A stretch of 64,000 bases of DNA from DATMQA01 sp035566895 (GTDB taxonomy: Bacteria; Verrucomicrobiota; Verrucomicrobiia; Limisphaerales; UBA8199): the NCBI GenBank assembly GCA_035566895.1, contig DATMQA010000120.1, positions 1 to 64,000 on the forward strand, given 5' to 3'. The position numbers were made by a program, and so were the translations under genes. Shown here in pieces: positions 9,077 to 16,846 of this stretch. How positions within the stretch are numbered: the stretch's first letter is position 1; every line of letters begins with the position of its first letter. Below the pieces are notes generated by a model. That model saw only the letters and a list, made by a program, of their open reading frames with translations, was not told the DNA's origin and searched no databases.

Positions 9077-9114
9077 AAAAAACCCCACGACCGTTGGCCA
9101 GCCGTGGGTTTTTG
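9077..9114 (-). terminator. ilvB attenuator terminator
   Basis: On the minus strand AAAAACCCACG (9113-9103) pairs with CGTGGGGTTTTTT (9089-9077), with one bulged base, around a loop of about 13 bases. The U-rich 3' end is what an intrinsic terminator needs. It sits between the leader peptide stop at 9127 and the ilvB start at 9039, the classic attenuator position. Confidence 0.85.
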
Positions 9115-9139
9115 TCGAAACTGGATTTATCTTCGACAA
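9112..9139 (-). promoter_or_regulatory. candidate alternative hairpin in the ilvB leader
   Basis: TTGTCGAA at the end of the leader peptide frame (9139-9132) is an exact 8-base inverted copy of TTCGACAA (9119-9112). The second copy overlaps the first two bases of the terminator stem, so this pairing and the terminator may compete. A further pairing inside the leader (CGAC-GCC with GGC-GTCG) could form the upstream arm. The exact switching scheme is inference. Confidence 0.5.
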
Positions 9140-9201
9140 GCGCCTACGGCGTCGCCAGCTACGACGACGACCAGCAGGACCAGTTGCCGAATAATTAACA
9201 T
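9127..9201 (-). CDS. ilvB leader peptide (branched-chain amino acid attenuator)
   Basis: A 24-residue open frame starting ATG at 9201 and ending TAA at 9129-9127. Its first 18 residues read MLIIRQLVLLVVVVAGDA. Leu, Ile and Val make up about half the peptide, with four Val codons in a row. This matches the principle of the E. coli ilv leader peptides, where ribosome stalling at scarce charged tRNAs prevents terminator formation. It lies between a sigma-70-like promoter and the terminator hairpin, upstream of ilvB. Confidence 0.88.
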   Translation of the reverse strand: MLIIRQLVLLVVVVAGDAVGACRR

Positions 9202-9209
9202 CGAGCCGC

Positions 9210-9238
9210 AATTTAGTGAAAAGCCTGGAGGGCGTCAA
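9210..9238 (-). promoter_or_regulatory. ilvB leader promoter
   Basis: On the minus strand TTGACG (9238-9233) is separated by 17 bases from TAAATT (9215-9210), a good sigma-70-type pair. Only eight bases separate the -10 box from the leader ATG, so the expected start point falls within a few bases of that ATG. The site lies in the 48 bases between greA and the leader. Confidence 0.7.
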
Positions 9239-9249
9239 GCCCCAAAATC

Positions 9250-11079
9250 TTATGGGCTTACGCCAATCTTAATTGGCTCGATCGCCTCGATCCGGTGGTG
9301 GTGGCGCACGCCGTGGATTTCGAATTCGACCTCGTCGCCCACTTTATGGTTGAGCAGCGATTGGGCCACCGGCGAGAGATAGCTGACAACGCCCTTTTCG
9401 GGGTCCGAATCCCACGCGCCCAGGATGGTGAATTCTTCGGGTTGGTTGGCCTCAAGATCCAGGGCACGCACGACAGTGCCGATGGTGGCGACGTCGGTCC
9501 GCGCACCGACAAAATCGGTGCCCCTGGCGCGGACCAGTTGGTTCTCCAACTCGCCCTTGCGCCGCATCAGCAGCTTCTGCATCTCCTTGGCGGCCTTGTA
9601 TTCATGGTTTTCCCGCAAATCGCCGTAGCTGCGCGCAATCGCGATCTCTTTCGAGTTAGCCGGAATCTTTTTCTCGACCAGCTCATGGTATTCGTTTTTA
9701 CGCCGCTCCAGGCTATCCCAGGAAACCACGAGGTGACTCTCCTGTTTGGAGGCCTCACCGGAGATGAGCGATTGGATCGCCGGGTAACTCTTGACGATGC
9801 GCGCCAGGAGGGAGCGTTTATCCATGTCGTCGAAGGAGGGGGAAAGCTGCAAAGCCCGCGTCAGGTCTTTGATGACCTCCAGATCGGCCGAGCCAATCAA
9901 CTCGACCAGTAATTCCTGGTCATCGAGGATGAAATCGCGGAGGCGATTGGAGCGGCGCTCATTAAACTGGTCGCGCTCCATAGCGGTGAGCATCGCGCGA
10001 AAAACTTCAGGTCCGAGGATGTCGGCAAAAGAATCGTTGCGGTCCTTGGCCAGCCAGAGGAGCAGTTCGCTGCTGGCGGTATGCTGACTGACGAGGCGGG
10101 CGAGGGTTTCCTTGAGTTGGTCGATTTTGCCCTCATGGATTAGCAGGCCAGCGAACTCGCGGCAGAGTTTGGCGGAAACGCTGTTGAGCGTGTTGCGCAG
10201 CGCCTCATGCCAATGTTCGGGGTTGGCCGCCTTGAATGATTCCAACGCGCGCCGATGTTTGGAAGCGGGCAACCCCTCCATGAGCGGGCCGAGCTTGAGC
10301 TCCTGTGACCAAATGGCCCTGGCCTCCAACTCTCCTTCGGCGGCAGGCAGGTTGGCGATCTGGCGGACGTCGTCGCGGGCAAAAATCGCCTCGAGAGCGA
10401 CAGCGGGCTGCGTGCGTTGATAGCTGGGGATCTCCGCGTTGAGGGCGGCGACGACTTCCGTGGCAGCGGCTTGTTTGTCCGTCAGGTCAGCGGCATTCTT
10501 CAGCACCTCAGCCGCGATATTGATGCGGGCCTTGAGGCCCTTGGCGGCGCGGAATTCCTCGAGCAAACGGTCCTGCAGCGAGACTTCCTTAACCTGGTAG
10601 ATAATGGGCTCGTTTTTCTTGAGCGGAACCTGGAAATGGCCGTCCTTCTTCAACTCGCGTTTGGCCGCCTCCCACCATTTCTTCCAATCGTCGCGAATGA
10701 CATCGGGCACGAGCACCTGCTGGATCTGGTCGGCGGTGGCCTTGCCTCCATAGCTGTTCAACACCGTCTTGACCAGCTCCAGGTGACTGGTGGCGGCCAT
10801 CTGGCGCAAGCCCTCCAGGTCGGCGGCCTTCCGCGCCAGAATGTGGTCCTTGGCGATCGGGCGGAGCGATTCGGCCGCAAACGCCAGGTCCATCGTGTGT
10901 CCCACCTTGTTCGGAAAATCGATGGTGAACCGAGCGAACACCGTATCGACCGTCTTGATGCGTCCGAAACCCCAACTGCGGTGCATGCAAAAACCGCTGT
11001 TGGTCAGTTGCACCAGCGCTTCGATGTGGTGGCGGTCCAGCTTGCCCGCGGTGGCCATTTTCTCGAATTCTTCTCTCAT
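9250..11079 (-). CDS. greA: transcription elongation factor GreA, long PVC-type
   Basis: The last 160 or so residues are a complete GreA/GreB factor: an N-terminal coiled coil with the acidic tip GDLRENHEYKAAKE, then the FKBP-like C-terminal domain (VGDEVEFEIHGVRHHHRIEAI). GreA rescues backtracked RNA polymerase by stimulating transcript cleavage through the tip acids. Ahead of it are about 450 residues of mostly helical sequence found in no ordinary 158-residue GreA; a similarly long GreA is known from Chlamydia. The product is 609 residues. The start MREEFEKMATAGKLDR is at 11079, divergent from rsmB with 51 bases between. Confidence 0.88.
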   Translation of the reverse strand: MREEFEKMATAGKLDRHHIEALVQLTNSGFCMHRSWGFGRIKTVDTVFARFTIDFPNKVGHTMDLAFAAESLRPIAKDHILARKAADLEGLRQMAATSHLELVKTVLNSYGGKATADQIQQVLVPDVIRDDWKKWWEAAKRELKKDGHFQVPLKKNEPIIYQVKEVSLQDRLLEEFRAAKGLKARINIAAEVLKNAADLTDKQAAATEVVAALNAEIPSYQRTQPAVALEAIFARDDVRQIANLPAAEGELEARAIWSQELKLGPLMEGLPASKHRRALESFKAANPEHWHEALRNTLNSVSAKLCREFAGLLIHEGKIDQLKETLARLVSQHTASSELLLWLAKDRNDSFADILGPEVFRAMLTAMERDQFNERRSNRLRDFILDDQELLVELIGSADLEVIKDLTRALQLSPSFDDMDKRSLLARIVKSYPAIQSLISGEASKQESHLVVSWDSLERRKNEYHELVEKKIPANSKEIAIARSYGDLRENHEYKAAKEMQKLLMRRKGELENQLVRARGTDFVGARTDVATIGTVVRALDLEANQPEEFTILGAWDSDPEKGVVSYLSPVAQSLLNHKVGDEVEFEIHGVRHHHRIEAIEPIKIGVSP

Positions 11080-11130
11080 ATTTTATCTTATCGCTCGCGT
11101 CCCCTGCGCGGAATAGCTTTATTAAGCATT

Positions 11131-12561
11131 GTGAGCGGACAAAATCCAAGAGAAATTGCGGCCCAGGTTCTGGGTTGGCGGAGGGTTAAGTCCGAAATCC
11201 GAAATCTGAAATCCGAAACGGAGCAAGAATTCCAGAAAACAATGCCCCAAACTTCTGCTTCGGATTTTGGGTTAGGTTCCCGCCAGACGGGCCCGTACAT
11301 CGAGGACCTGCTGGAAGCCGGGCTGGACAAGGCCCGGCTGGCACCTGTCGATCGACGCCTGTGCCAGGAACTGGTCTATGGCGTCGTCCGCTGGCAGGCC
11401 ACACTCGACTGGCTGATCGCTCGCAAAACCAAAAGCCGGCCCCAAAGACCCGCGCTTCAAGATCTGCTGCGGCTCGGGCTGTACCAGATTTTCTGGCTGG
11501 AACGCATCCCCAACCATGCCGCCGTCAATGAGACCGTTGAATTGGCAAGGCAGCGCGGGTTAGGCCCGCAGTCGGGGTTCGTCAATGCACTGCTGCGAGG
11601 CTGCCTGCGCGAGTTCGACGCCACGCGTCGAGAGCTGGCGGAACTGAAGGCCGGCCAGCCATCTCTAGGCTATTCGCACCCGGAATGGCTCGTGAACCGA
11701 TGGCAAGAGCGCTTCGGCCCCGAGGCCACCGCCCGGTTGATGGCCTGGAACAACACTCCGCCCAAGAGCTTTGCTCGAGTCAACTCGCTCAAGACCGAGG
11801 CTGGCAAACTCCTGACCCAATGGCGCGAGGAGGAGGTGGAGTATGACTTTGTCCGCCACGATTGGTTGGAAGAGAATCTGGTCTTCGAGCTCAAGTCGCA
11901 TCCGCCGCTGGCTCGCCTGCCCAGTTTCCAGCAAGGTTTGTTTTATATTCAAGACCCGAGCACGCTGCTGGCGGCGCGCCAACTTGGTCCGCAGGCGGGT
12001 GAAACGGTTCTAGACCTTTGCGCCGCACCCGGTGGAAAGCTGACATTCATGGCCCAACTCATGCGCAACGAAGGCCGGCTGGTAGCGCAGGACACGCCTG
12101 ACCGGTTAAATCTAGTCAAGGAGAACTGCGCTCGCCTGGGAGCCGCCTGCGTCGAGACCTGGAGTCAGCGCCCAGAATCCAAATCCCAAACCCCAAACTC
12201 CAAAGTCCAAACTTCAGAATCACCCAGCACGCGCTTCGACCGAATCCTCCTCGATGCCCCTTGCTCCAACACCGGCGTGATGCGCCGGCGTGTCGATTTG
12301 CGTTGGCGGATTCGTCCCGAGGAGATCGAGCGGCTGCGCGCGACCCAATTGGCCTTGCTCCGTCAAGCGGCTGGACTGCTAAAACCCGGCGGGGTTTTGG
12401 TTTATAGCACCTGCAGCCTCGAACCCGAAGAGAACAGGGAAGTGATTGACGAATTCCTTAGTAGCCATTCTGATTTCCAATTGGAAAAGCAGTGTGAGCT
12501 ACGGCCTTTTGAGGAAGGTGTGGACGGCGCTTATGTGGCACGCTTGGGGCGCAAAGGCTGA
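11131..12561 (+). CDS. rsmB: 16S rRNA (cytosine-C5)-methyltransferase RsmB, with in-frame repeat insertions
   Basis: Methylates a cytosine of 16S rRNA. An N-terminal NusB-like RNA-binding domain (NPREIAAQVL, then DRRLCQELVYGVVRWQ) precedes a NOL1/Sun methyltransferase domain with the SAM motif VLDLCAAPGGKL and the cysteine pair C378 (DAPCSNTG) and C428 (YSTCSLEPEEN, the expected nucleophile). The GTG at 11131 is the best start, since NPREIA follows at once; the open frame upstream is antisense to greA. At 476 residues it is longer than E. coli RsmB (429). Two low-complexity insertions, around residues 20-48 and 346-365, coincide with word-type repeats in the DNA. Confidence 0.92.
   Translation: MSGQNPREIAAQVLGWRRVKSEIRNLKSETEQEFQKTMPQTSASDFGLGSRQTGPYIEDLLEAGLDKARLAPVDRRLCQELVYGVVRWQATLDWLIARKTKSRPQRPALQDLLRLGLYQIFWLERIPNHAAVNETVELARQRGLGPQSGFVNALLRGCLREFDATRRELAELKAGQPSLGYSHPEWLVNRWQERFGPEATARLMAWNNTPPKSFARVNSLKTEAGKLLTQWREEEVEYDFVRHDWLEENLVFELKSHPPLARLPSFQQGLFYIQDPSTLLAARQLGPQAGETVLDLCAAPGGKLTFMAQLMRNEGRLVAQDTPDRLNLVKENCARLGAACVETWSQRPESKSQTPNSKVQTSESPSTRFDRILLDAPCSNTGVMRRRVDLRWRIRPEEIERLRATQLALLRQAAGLLKPGGVLVYSTCSLEPEENREVIDEFLSSHSDFQLEKQCELRPFEEGVDGAYVARLGRKG
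11188..11274 (+). repeat. TCCGAAA-class word repeat inside rsmB
   Basis: The left arm at 11190-11220 repeats TCCGAAA/TCTGAAA units and a partial inverted arm CTTCGGATTTTGG lies at 11258-11270. The unit matches the intergenic elements at 6970-7098 and 20152-20284. Here it is translated in frame as a Lys/Glu/Ser-rich insert between the first helix and the body of the NusB-like domain. Confidence 0.75.
12165..12225 (+). repeat. CCAAA-class word repeat inside rsmB
   Basis: A run of AATCCAAATCCCAAACCCCAA-type units spans 12172-12216 and is translated in frame as a Ser/Thr/Gln/Lys/Pro-rich stretch just before the DAPCSNTG motif. No inverted arm is present. The words resemble the reverse complement of those at 39079-39139. 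Confidence 0.65.
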
Positions 12562-12571
12562 AGATTTTAAC

Positions 12572-12618
12572 TGCGGATTTCGGAAGGGGCGGATAATTCT
12601 CCTTATCCAAAATCCGCA
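12572..12618. repeat. hairpin after rsmB (GCGGATT word)
   Basis: TGCGGATTT at 12572-12580 pairs exactly with AAATCCGCA at 12610-12618, and inside it GGATAA pairs with TTATCC around a short loop. It lies between the convergent rsmB and lipoprotein genes and may end transcription from either side, although there is no T-run. Confidence 0.65.
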
Positions 12619-12635
12619 CGTAGTTCTTGCAATCG

Positions 12636-13085
12636 TCAATGGTGCATGGCCGCGGCGCGCAACATTTCTGCCGCCGCTTTTGCCTTGGGATCACCGCTGC
12701 TGACCGCCCCCGCAAGATCTCTCTGCAACTGGCGCATTTGATTTTGCACTAACTCAGCCTGCTGGGCGGACAGTTGCCTCTGTCGCTGGAGCAGCAGTAG
12801 CGCCTTCGCGGCCTGGTCGTACTGCCTGGCCCGGAGCGCTGCGTCCGCCGCGGCCATCTCCGCTTTGGCATCGGCGAGGCTCTGGACATTCACCACCGGC
12901 GCGGGAGCGGCCTCCGCAGGCGCAGCCGCCACAGGGACAGCCGCCGCTCCGGCGTCCGCCGGAGGAGGAGGAAGAGGCGCGGCGGTGGTTTTTTGTTCTT
13001 TCCTTGAACAACCCACGATTACTGTGACCACCAGGAGGACCAGCGACCAGGCTTTCAAGTGCCGAACCAAGCAAGGATGAATCAT
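12636..13085 (-). CDS. small lipoprotein, unknown function
   Basis: The 149-residue product has a positively charged start, a hydrophobic helix and the lipobox VIVGC with Cys at about residue 26, so it should be a lipid-anchored exported protein. A Pro/Ala-rich tether follows, then a helical region (LADAKAEMAAADAALRARQY) rich in Ala, Gln and Arg that could form a coiled coil. No family is recognised. It lies downstream of a prepilin-like gene on the same strand, 34 bases from its stop codon. Confidence 0.75.
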   Translation of the reverse strand: MIHPCLVRHLKAWSLVLLVVTVIVGCSRKEQKTTAAPLPPPPADAGAAAVPVAAAPAEAAPAPVVNVQSLADAKAEMAAADAALRARQYDQAAKALLLLQRQRQLSAQQAELVQNQMRQLQRDLAGAVSSGDPKAKAAAEMLRAAAMHH

Positions 13086-13119
13086 AGCGAATCCTTTTTA
13101 GAGACAAGGGCAGTGCAAC

Positions 13120-13917
13120 TCAGAATTCGCGGCCATCAATGGTTCCAGGATTACACCAAAGCTGGTTCGGCAAGAGCTCTGGCGGGATGCTTGCGCCCCG
13201 TGATCCTGCGGTGCCGGCGTACAGGGAGGTGTAATAAAGTTTGAGTGGAAGTCGCTGTGTCGAACCGGAGACCAGGCCCACGGTGGCACCCTTGCCGTGT
13301 CGGCCGGAGATGCCTTCGTCCGGAAAACTGGACAAATCATTAAAGTAAAACGGTGTAAGTTCGTCGGTTTCCCACTGGATGATGCTCAGCGGTTTGAAAG
13401 CGGTGATTTTGTAACTGGACTGCGCGCCATTGACAACATAGTGGCCGTAGCCGCAGAGCGCCCCGTTCCAAACATAGCTCGAAAAATAAATATTACGTTG
13501 GTAGTAGTTATTGTCCACCTTGTCAGCCGGGCACTTCAACGAAGTTGCCAGGTCATTTTTGATATACGGATACAATTGGCTCCGCCTCCAATAGTCCAAC
13601 TGTTGCGCGAGAACCATCTGAAAGTTCTGGGCGTTCGCGCCGCCAGTCGGAATTCCGCCCGCATATCCCCAGCAAGCGTCGGCAGTGCCCCAACCGTTGC
13701 CCGTCATCTTCTCGATATTGTCCCCCGAGTACATGTTGAGGGCGTACATGACCTGCTTGTTGTTGTTGAGATCAATCGTTTGCTGTGCACGGTTCTTGGC
13801 GCTATTCAACGCCGGCAGGAGCATTGCAGCGAGGATTGCGATAATCGCGATAACGACCAGCAATTCGATGAGGGTGAACCCACGCGATTGGGGGGAAGGC
13901 TTTGAATCAAGTCTCAT
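13120..13917 (-). CDS. prepilin-type cleavage/methylation protein
   Basis: The start carries a type IV prepilin leader: basic residues, then RGFTLIELLVVIAIIAILAAM with the cleavage site G-F and glutamate at +5. The mature part of about 245 residues has SGRHGKGATVG near the C terminus, reminiscent of the H-x-DG region of this verrucomicrobial family, and a variable middle rich in Tyr and Asn. Such proteins occur in many copies in Verrucomicrobia and are exported and processed like pseudopilins; their job is not established. Four members occur in this window. Confidence 0.88.
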   Translation of the reverse strand: MRLDSKPSPQSRGFTLIELLVVIAIIAILAAMLLPALNSAKNRAQQTIDLNNNKQVMYALNMYSGDNIEKMTGNGWGTADACWGYAGGIPTGGANAQNFQMVLAQQLDYWRRSQLYPYIKNDLATSLKCPADKVDNNYYQRNIYFSSYVWNGALCGYGHYVVNGAQSSYKITAFKPLSIIQWETDELTPFYFNDLSSFPDEGISGRHGKGATVGLVSGSTQRLPLKLYYTSLYAGTAGSRGASIPPELLPNQLWCNPGTIDGREF

Positions 13918-14537
13918 AACATCCAGGGTCTCTTACGAAAGGTCTCCATTGGCCGCGGTTTTGTCAAGTGCCTTATGGGCGCGAGACCGCGCGCGACCGT
14001 CAACCGGCTGACCGGAGTATTTCCCACGCATCTGGTTGGTATACTATTTCTGGTCCTTCGGGAAGTGTGCGTTTGGAGGCACACTTGAGCCATATTCGCG
14101 CATTTCAGGCTCTTTGTTACGCCCGGAGCAGTGCTTCCACAAGGGACTTTCAGGGAAATTAGTCAATTCCGCAGCCAAGTAGACCGTACTCCGATGCCGC
14201 GGTCTATTCCGAGCTGAAGGACAACAGGCTTTGGCACTGGGGTTTTTACGGACCCACCGCTTGACAACCCGCGCACCTGCATTAGTGTTGCTATAGATTG
14301 TCTAAACGTATGCTGATTAGTCCAACCTTGATTCAGGCGCCTGGCCGGACCCGCTCCTGATGAAGCAGCGCAAGACAAAAAAGCGGATGAAAGGAAGGCC
14401 GGAAGCGAAGCGGCGCAAGCATTCCGGCAACCAGCCGGTGGAGGCTTCCGCGCAACATCTCTCCAGCCACGATGCCCTCCTGGCCTGCTGCAGCCCATGG
14501 CGCAGCTTTATCCAGGCCGAAGCCTGAAGTTGGCGCC
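13918..14537. other. 620-base intergenic region
   Basis: No convincing gene is seen. A perfect 8-base-pair hairpin lies at 14063-14086 (AAGTGTGC, eight-base loop, GCACACTT) without a T-run, and TAGACCG/CGGTCTA near 14182-14206 is a second small inverted repeat. A basic 55-codon frame at 14360-14527 is listed separately. Confidence 0.5.
14360..14527 (+). CDS. possible small basic peptide (doubtful)
   Basis: A 55-codon open frame from ATG at 14360 to TGA. The N-terminal 22 residues are strongly basic (KQRKTKKRMKGRPEAKRRK), which is unusual for chance coding, but there is no clear ribosome site and no recognised family. It runs convergent to the lipoprotein gene. It may be a remnant or a non-coding stretch. 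Confidence 0.2.
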   Translation: MKQRKTKKRMKGRPEAKRRKHSGNQPVEASAQHLSSHDALLACCSPWRSFIQAEA

Positions 14538-14915
14538 TCAGGGTTCCAGAACTCGCAAAGTATATTCTTTAGAGAGGGCACTGTCGGGCACCTGCCGGCC
14601 GAAGGCATTATCGTTGAAATCGAATTTGTAGCGGTAACGGACCTGGTCGGCGCCGGACGGAACGGGCACCAAGCCCTCCCACCGATTGGTCATCAGCGGC
14701 GTCAGACGCATCGGGTAAGATTCGTTACCGACCATGATTTGAGGGTGGATGCTGTCCCAGCGGAGGCTCTGCTGGCGAGTGCGGAAAGCGACCTCGACGG
14801 TGTAAAGGTTATTGGTATTGCGGACCTGGTGGACCGGGGTCAGGTTGGTAAAAGTGGTCGTGCAACCGGCCAGCAACAGCGGCGCACAAAGGAGCGGTAG
14901 AAATCTTTTCAACAT
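14538..14915 (-). CDS. small lipoprotein, unknown function
   Basis: The 125-residue product begins MLKRFLPLLCAPLLLAGC, a clear lipoprotein signal peptide with lipobox LLAGC and a TTT sequence after the cysteine. The mature part looks beta-rich, with NRWEGLVPVPSGADQVRYRYKFDF suggesting an immunoglobulin-like or carbohydrate-binding fold. No family is recognised. It is divergent from the SurA-like gene across about 105 bases. Confidence 0.75.
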   Translation of the reverse strand: MLKRFLPLLCAPLLLAGCTTTFTNLTPVHQVRNTNNLYTVEVAFRTRQQSLRWDSIHPQIMVGNESYPMRLTPLMTNRWEGLVPVPSGADQVRYRYKFDFNDNAFGRQVPDSALSKEYTLRVLEP

Positions 14916-15020
14916 GCGCGGGAGCGTGGCAAAGGGCCACGGGGTTGTAAAGGGGTTTTTCGATTTGACCCGGCTCAGGCGGGGAGGTTACGCTGCACAT
15001 TCTTAGTGTGAACTGAATTT

Positions 15021-16712
15021 ATGTTTGGGACGATTCGAAGGCATCAAAAATGGCTCTGGCTGGCGATCATTATACCTACGATCATTACGTTTGTCTGGTA
15101 TTTCGGACCGACCTCTAAGTTGGACAACGGGCGCCGCGGCTCAGTCGATTATGGATCGATCAATGGTCAGCGGGTCAGCCAAGCTCAATTTGCCAAGGCG
15201 CATAGCGAGGTCAAATTGCAATACTTCTTTATGACCGGCCGGTTTCCTGAGGAAGACCGGAATTCGCGGTTTGACCCCATCGGCGAGACTTACCGGTGGC
15301 TGCTGCTGCTGCAGAAACAGGACGAGCTTGGGATCCGTGTGGGGGAAGACACGGTGGAGGAGACAGCCCGGGCGCTGTTGCGCCCCTTCGAGCGCTCGGG
15401 GATGAGCGCACCGGCGGAGTTTGCCAAAAGGGTCCTTCAGCCTCAAGGATTAGACCCGGATGATTTCGAGCGATACGTCCGCCACTACGCGGGCCTGCAG
15501 GAACTCATTTCGACGGTGGCCCTCGGCGGCAAATTGGTGACACCGGAGGAAGCGAGGCAGCTCTACACTCGCGAACATCAGGAATTGGCCACCGAGGCGG
15601 TGTTCTTTTCGGCATCCAACTATTTGGCCGGCGTCTCAGTGCCGGCTGAGGCTCTCACGCAGTTTTACTCCAATAATCTGGCCGCCTACATCATCCCCGA
15701 ACGCGTGCAGGTCAAGTATGTCCGGTTCAGCGTTTCCAATTACATGGCCCAGGCTGAGACAGACCTCAAAACCAACCTGAACGAACTAGTAGAAACCAAT
15801 TACCAGCACCTGGGAACCAATCTTGCCGTATTATTCCCCGACGCTAAAACGCCCGAGGCTGCCAAGGCCAAGATTCGCGAACGGCTGATTCAACACAAAG
15901 CGATTGATCCCTACGCCAAGAGCAACGCCTTCCTATTCGCCAGCAAGCTGCTGGATATGAATCCTGTGCGCCCCTCCAATTTCGATGATTTGGCCAGGAC
16001 CAACGGTCTCTCAGTCGGTGTTAGCGCACCTTTCAGCCGTTCGGAAGGGCCGGAAGACCTCAACGTGGGGGCGGATTTCGTGAAAGCCGCCTTCGGTCTG
16101 ACCCCTGAGGAACCATTCGCCGGCCCCATCCTCGGCCAGGATGGCGCTTATGAAATTGCGATCAATAAAACGTTGCCTCGCGAGACTCCGTCCCTGGACC
16201 AGGTGAAAGCAAAGGTGACAGGGGATTACAAGCGGCAGCAGGCCATGACCATGGCGTTTCAGGCCAGCCAGGCTTTTTATCCGGCGCTGACTAACGGACT
16301 GGCACAGGGCAAGAGCTTTTCGGCGATTTGTACTGAGTCGCAACTCAAACCGGTACCACTGCCAGCATTTTCGATCAGCACCCGTGAACTGCCCGAGGTG
16401 GAGGAACATCTGAGCGTGGACCAGTTCAAAACGGCCGCCTTTGGCACTCCTTCCGGCAAGGCCACCAGCCCGATGATGACGAGCGATGGAGGCATGATTC
16501 TATTTGTCAAAGCCAAGCTGCCGGTGGATGAGGCCAAAATGAGGGCTGACCTTCCCAATTTCACCCAGATGGTGCGTCGGCGCCGCCAGGATGACGCCTT
16601 CAACCTCTGGTTCGGCCGCGAGATCGAAAGGGGTCTGCGCAATATCCCGCTGCTGGCCAAGCCCCAACAGGCGCCCCCGACGATGAGCCCCGGCGCAAAA
16701 GCCAAGTCCTAG
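15021..16712 (+). CDS. SurA/PpiD-like periplasmic folding factor
   Basis: The 563-residue product starts with a basic turn and one membrane helix (WLWLAIIIPTIITFVWYF, residues 12-29), then a SurA N-terminal-type domain (SINGQRVSQAQFAKAHSEV), the usual layout of PpiD: anchored in the inner membrane with the bulk in the periplasm. A stretch around residues 340-400 (FVKAAFGLTPEEPFAGPILGQDG) resembles a parvulin-type rotamase fold, but the active-site residues are not clearly conserved, so it may be a chaperone only. It is followed by an AATCTGCG-class repeat and an RluA-family gene. Confidence 0.78.
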   Translation: MFGTIRRHQKWLWLAIIIPTIITFVWYFGPTSKLDNGRRGSVDYGSINGQRVSQAQFAKAHSEVKLQYFFMTGRFPEEDRNSRFDPIGETYRWLLLLQKQDELGIRVGEDTVEETARALLRPFERSGMSAPAEFAKRVLQPQGLDPDDFERYVRHYAGLQELISTVALGGKLVTPEEARQLYTREHQELATEAVFFSASNYLAGVSVPAEALTQFYSNNLAAYIIPERVQVKYVRFSVSNYMAQAETDLKTNLNELVETNYQHLGTNLAVLFPDAKTPEAAKAKIRERLIQHKAIDPYAKSNAFLFASKLLDMNPVRPSNFDDLARTNGLSVGVSAPFSRSEGPEDLNVGADFVKAAFGLTPEEPFAGPILGQDGAYEIAINKTLPRETPSLDQVKAKVTGDYKRQQAMTMAFQASQAFYPALTNGLAQGKSFSAICTESQLKPVPLPAFSISTRELPEVEEHLSVDQFKTAAFGTPSGKATSPMMTSDGGMILFVKAKLPVDEAKMRADLPNFTQMVRRRRQDDAFNLWFGREIERGLRNIPLLAKPQQAPPTMSPGAKAKS

Positions 16713-16736
16713 GGCAGCCTCCCGCGGATGCGAGGC

Positions 16737-16812
16737 GCGCAGATAACGCAGATTGACGCTGATGAAGCGGAGAAAAAGCCGGCATCGGCGGCAATCTGCT
16801 TTATCTGCGGGG
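16737..16812. repeat. word-type inverted repeat (AGATAACGCAGATT class)
   Basis: The left arm GCGCAGATAACGCAGATT at 16737-16754 is matched by the inverted right arm AATCTGCTTTATCTGCG at 16793-16809. Between them GCTGATG and CGGCATCGGCGG give a further partial match. It lies between two tandem genes. Confidence 0.75.
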
Positions 16813-16846
16813 CTCTTCGGCATGGTTCATGACTTGGAGCCCGGAA

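Noticed and set aside
10417..11130. A long open frame extending rsmB upstream by more than 230 codons.
   Set aside because: It is antisense to the well-supported greA, and the RsmB family start NPREIA falls at 11131.
14163..14498. A 111-codon minus-strand frame in the 620-base gap.
   Set aside because: Composition is unlike its neighbours, with no motif and no ribosome site. It covers small inverted repeats.
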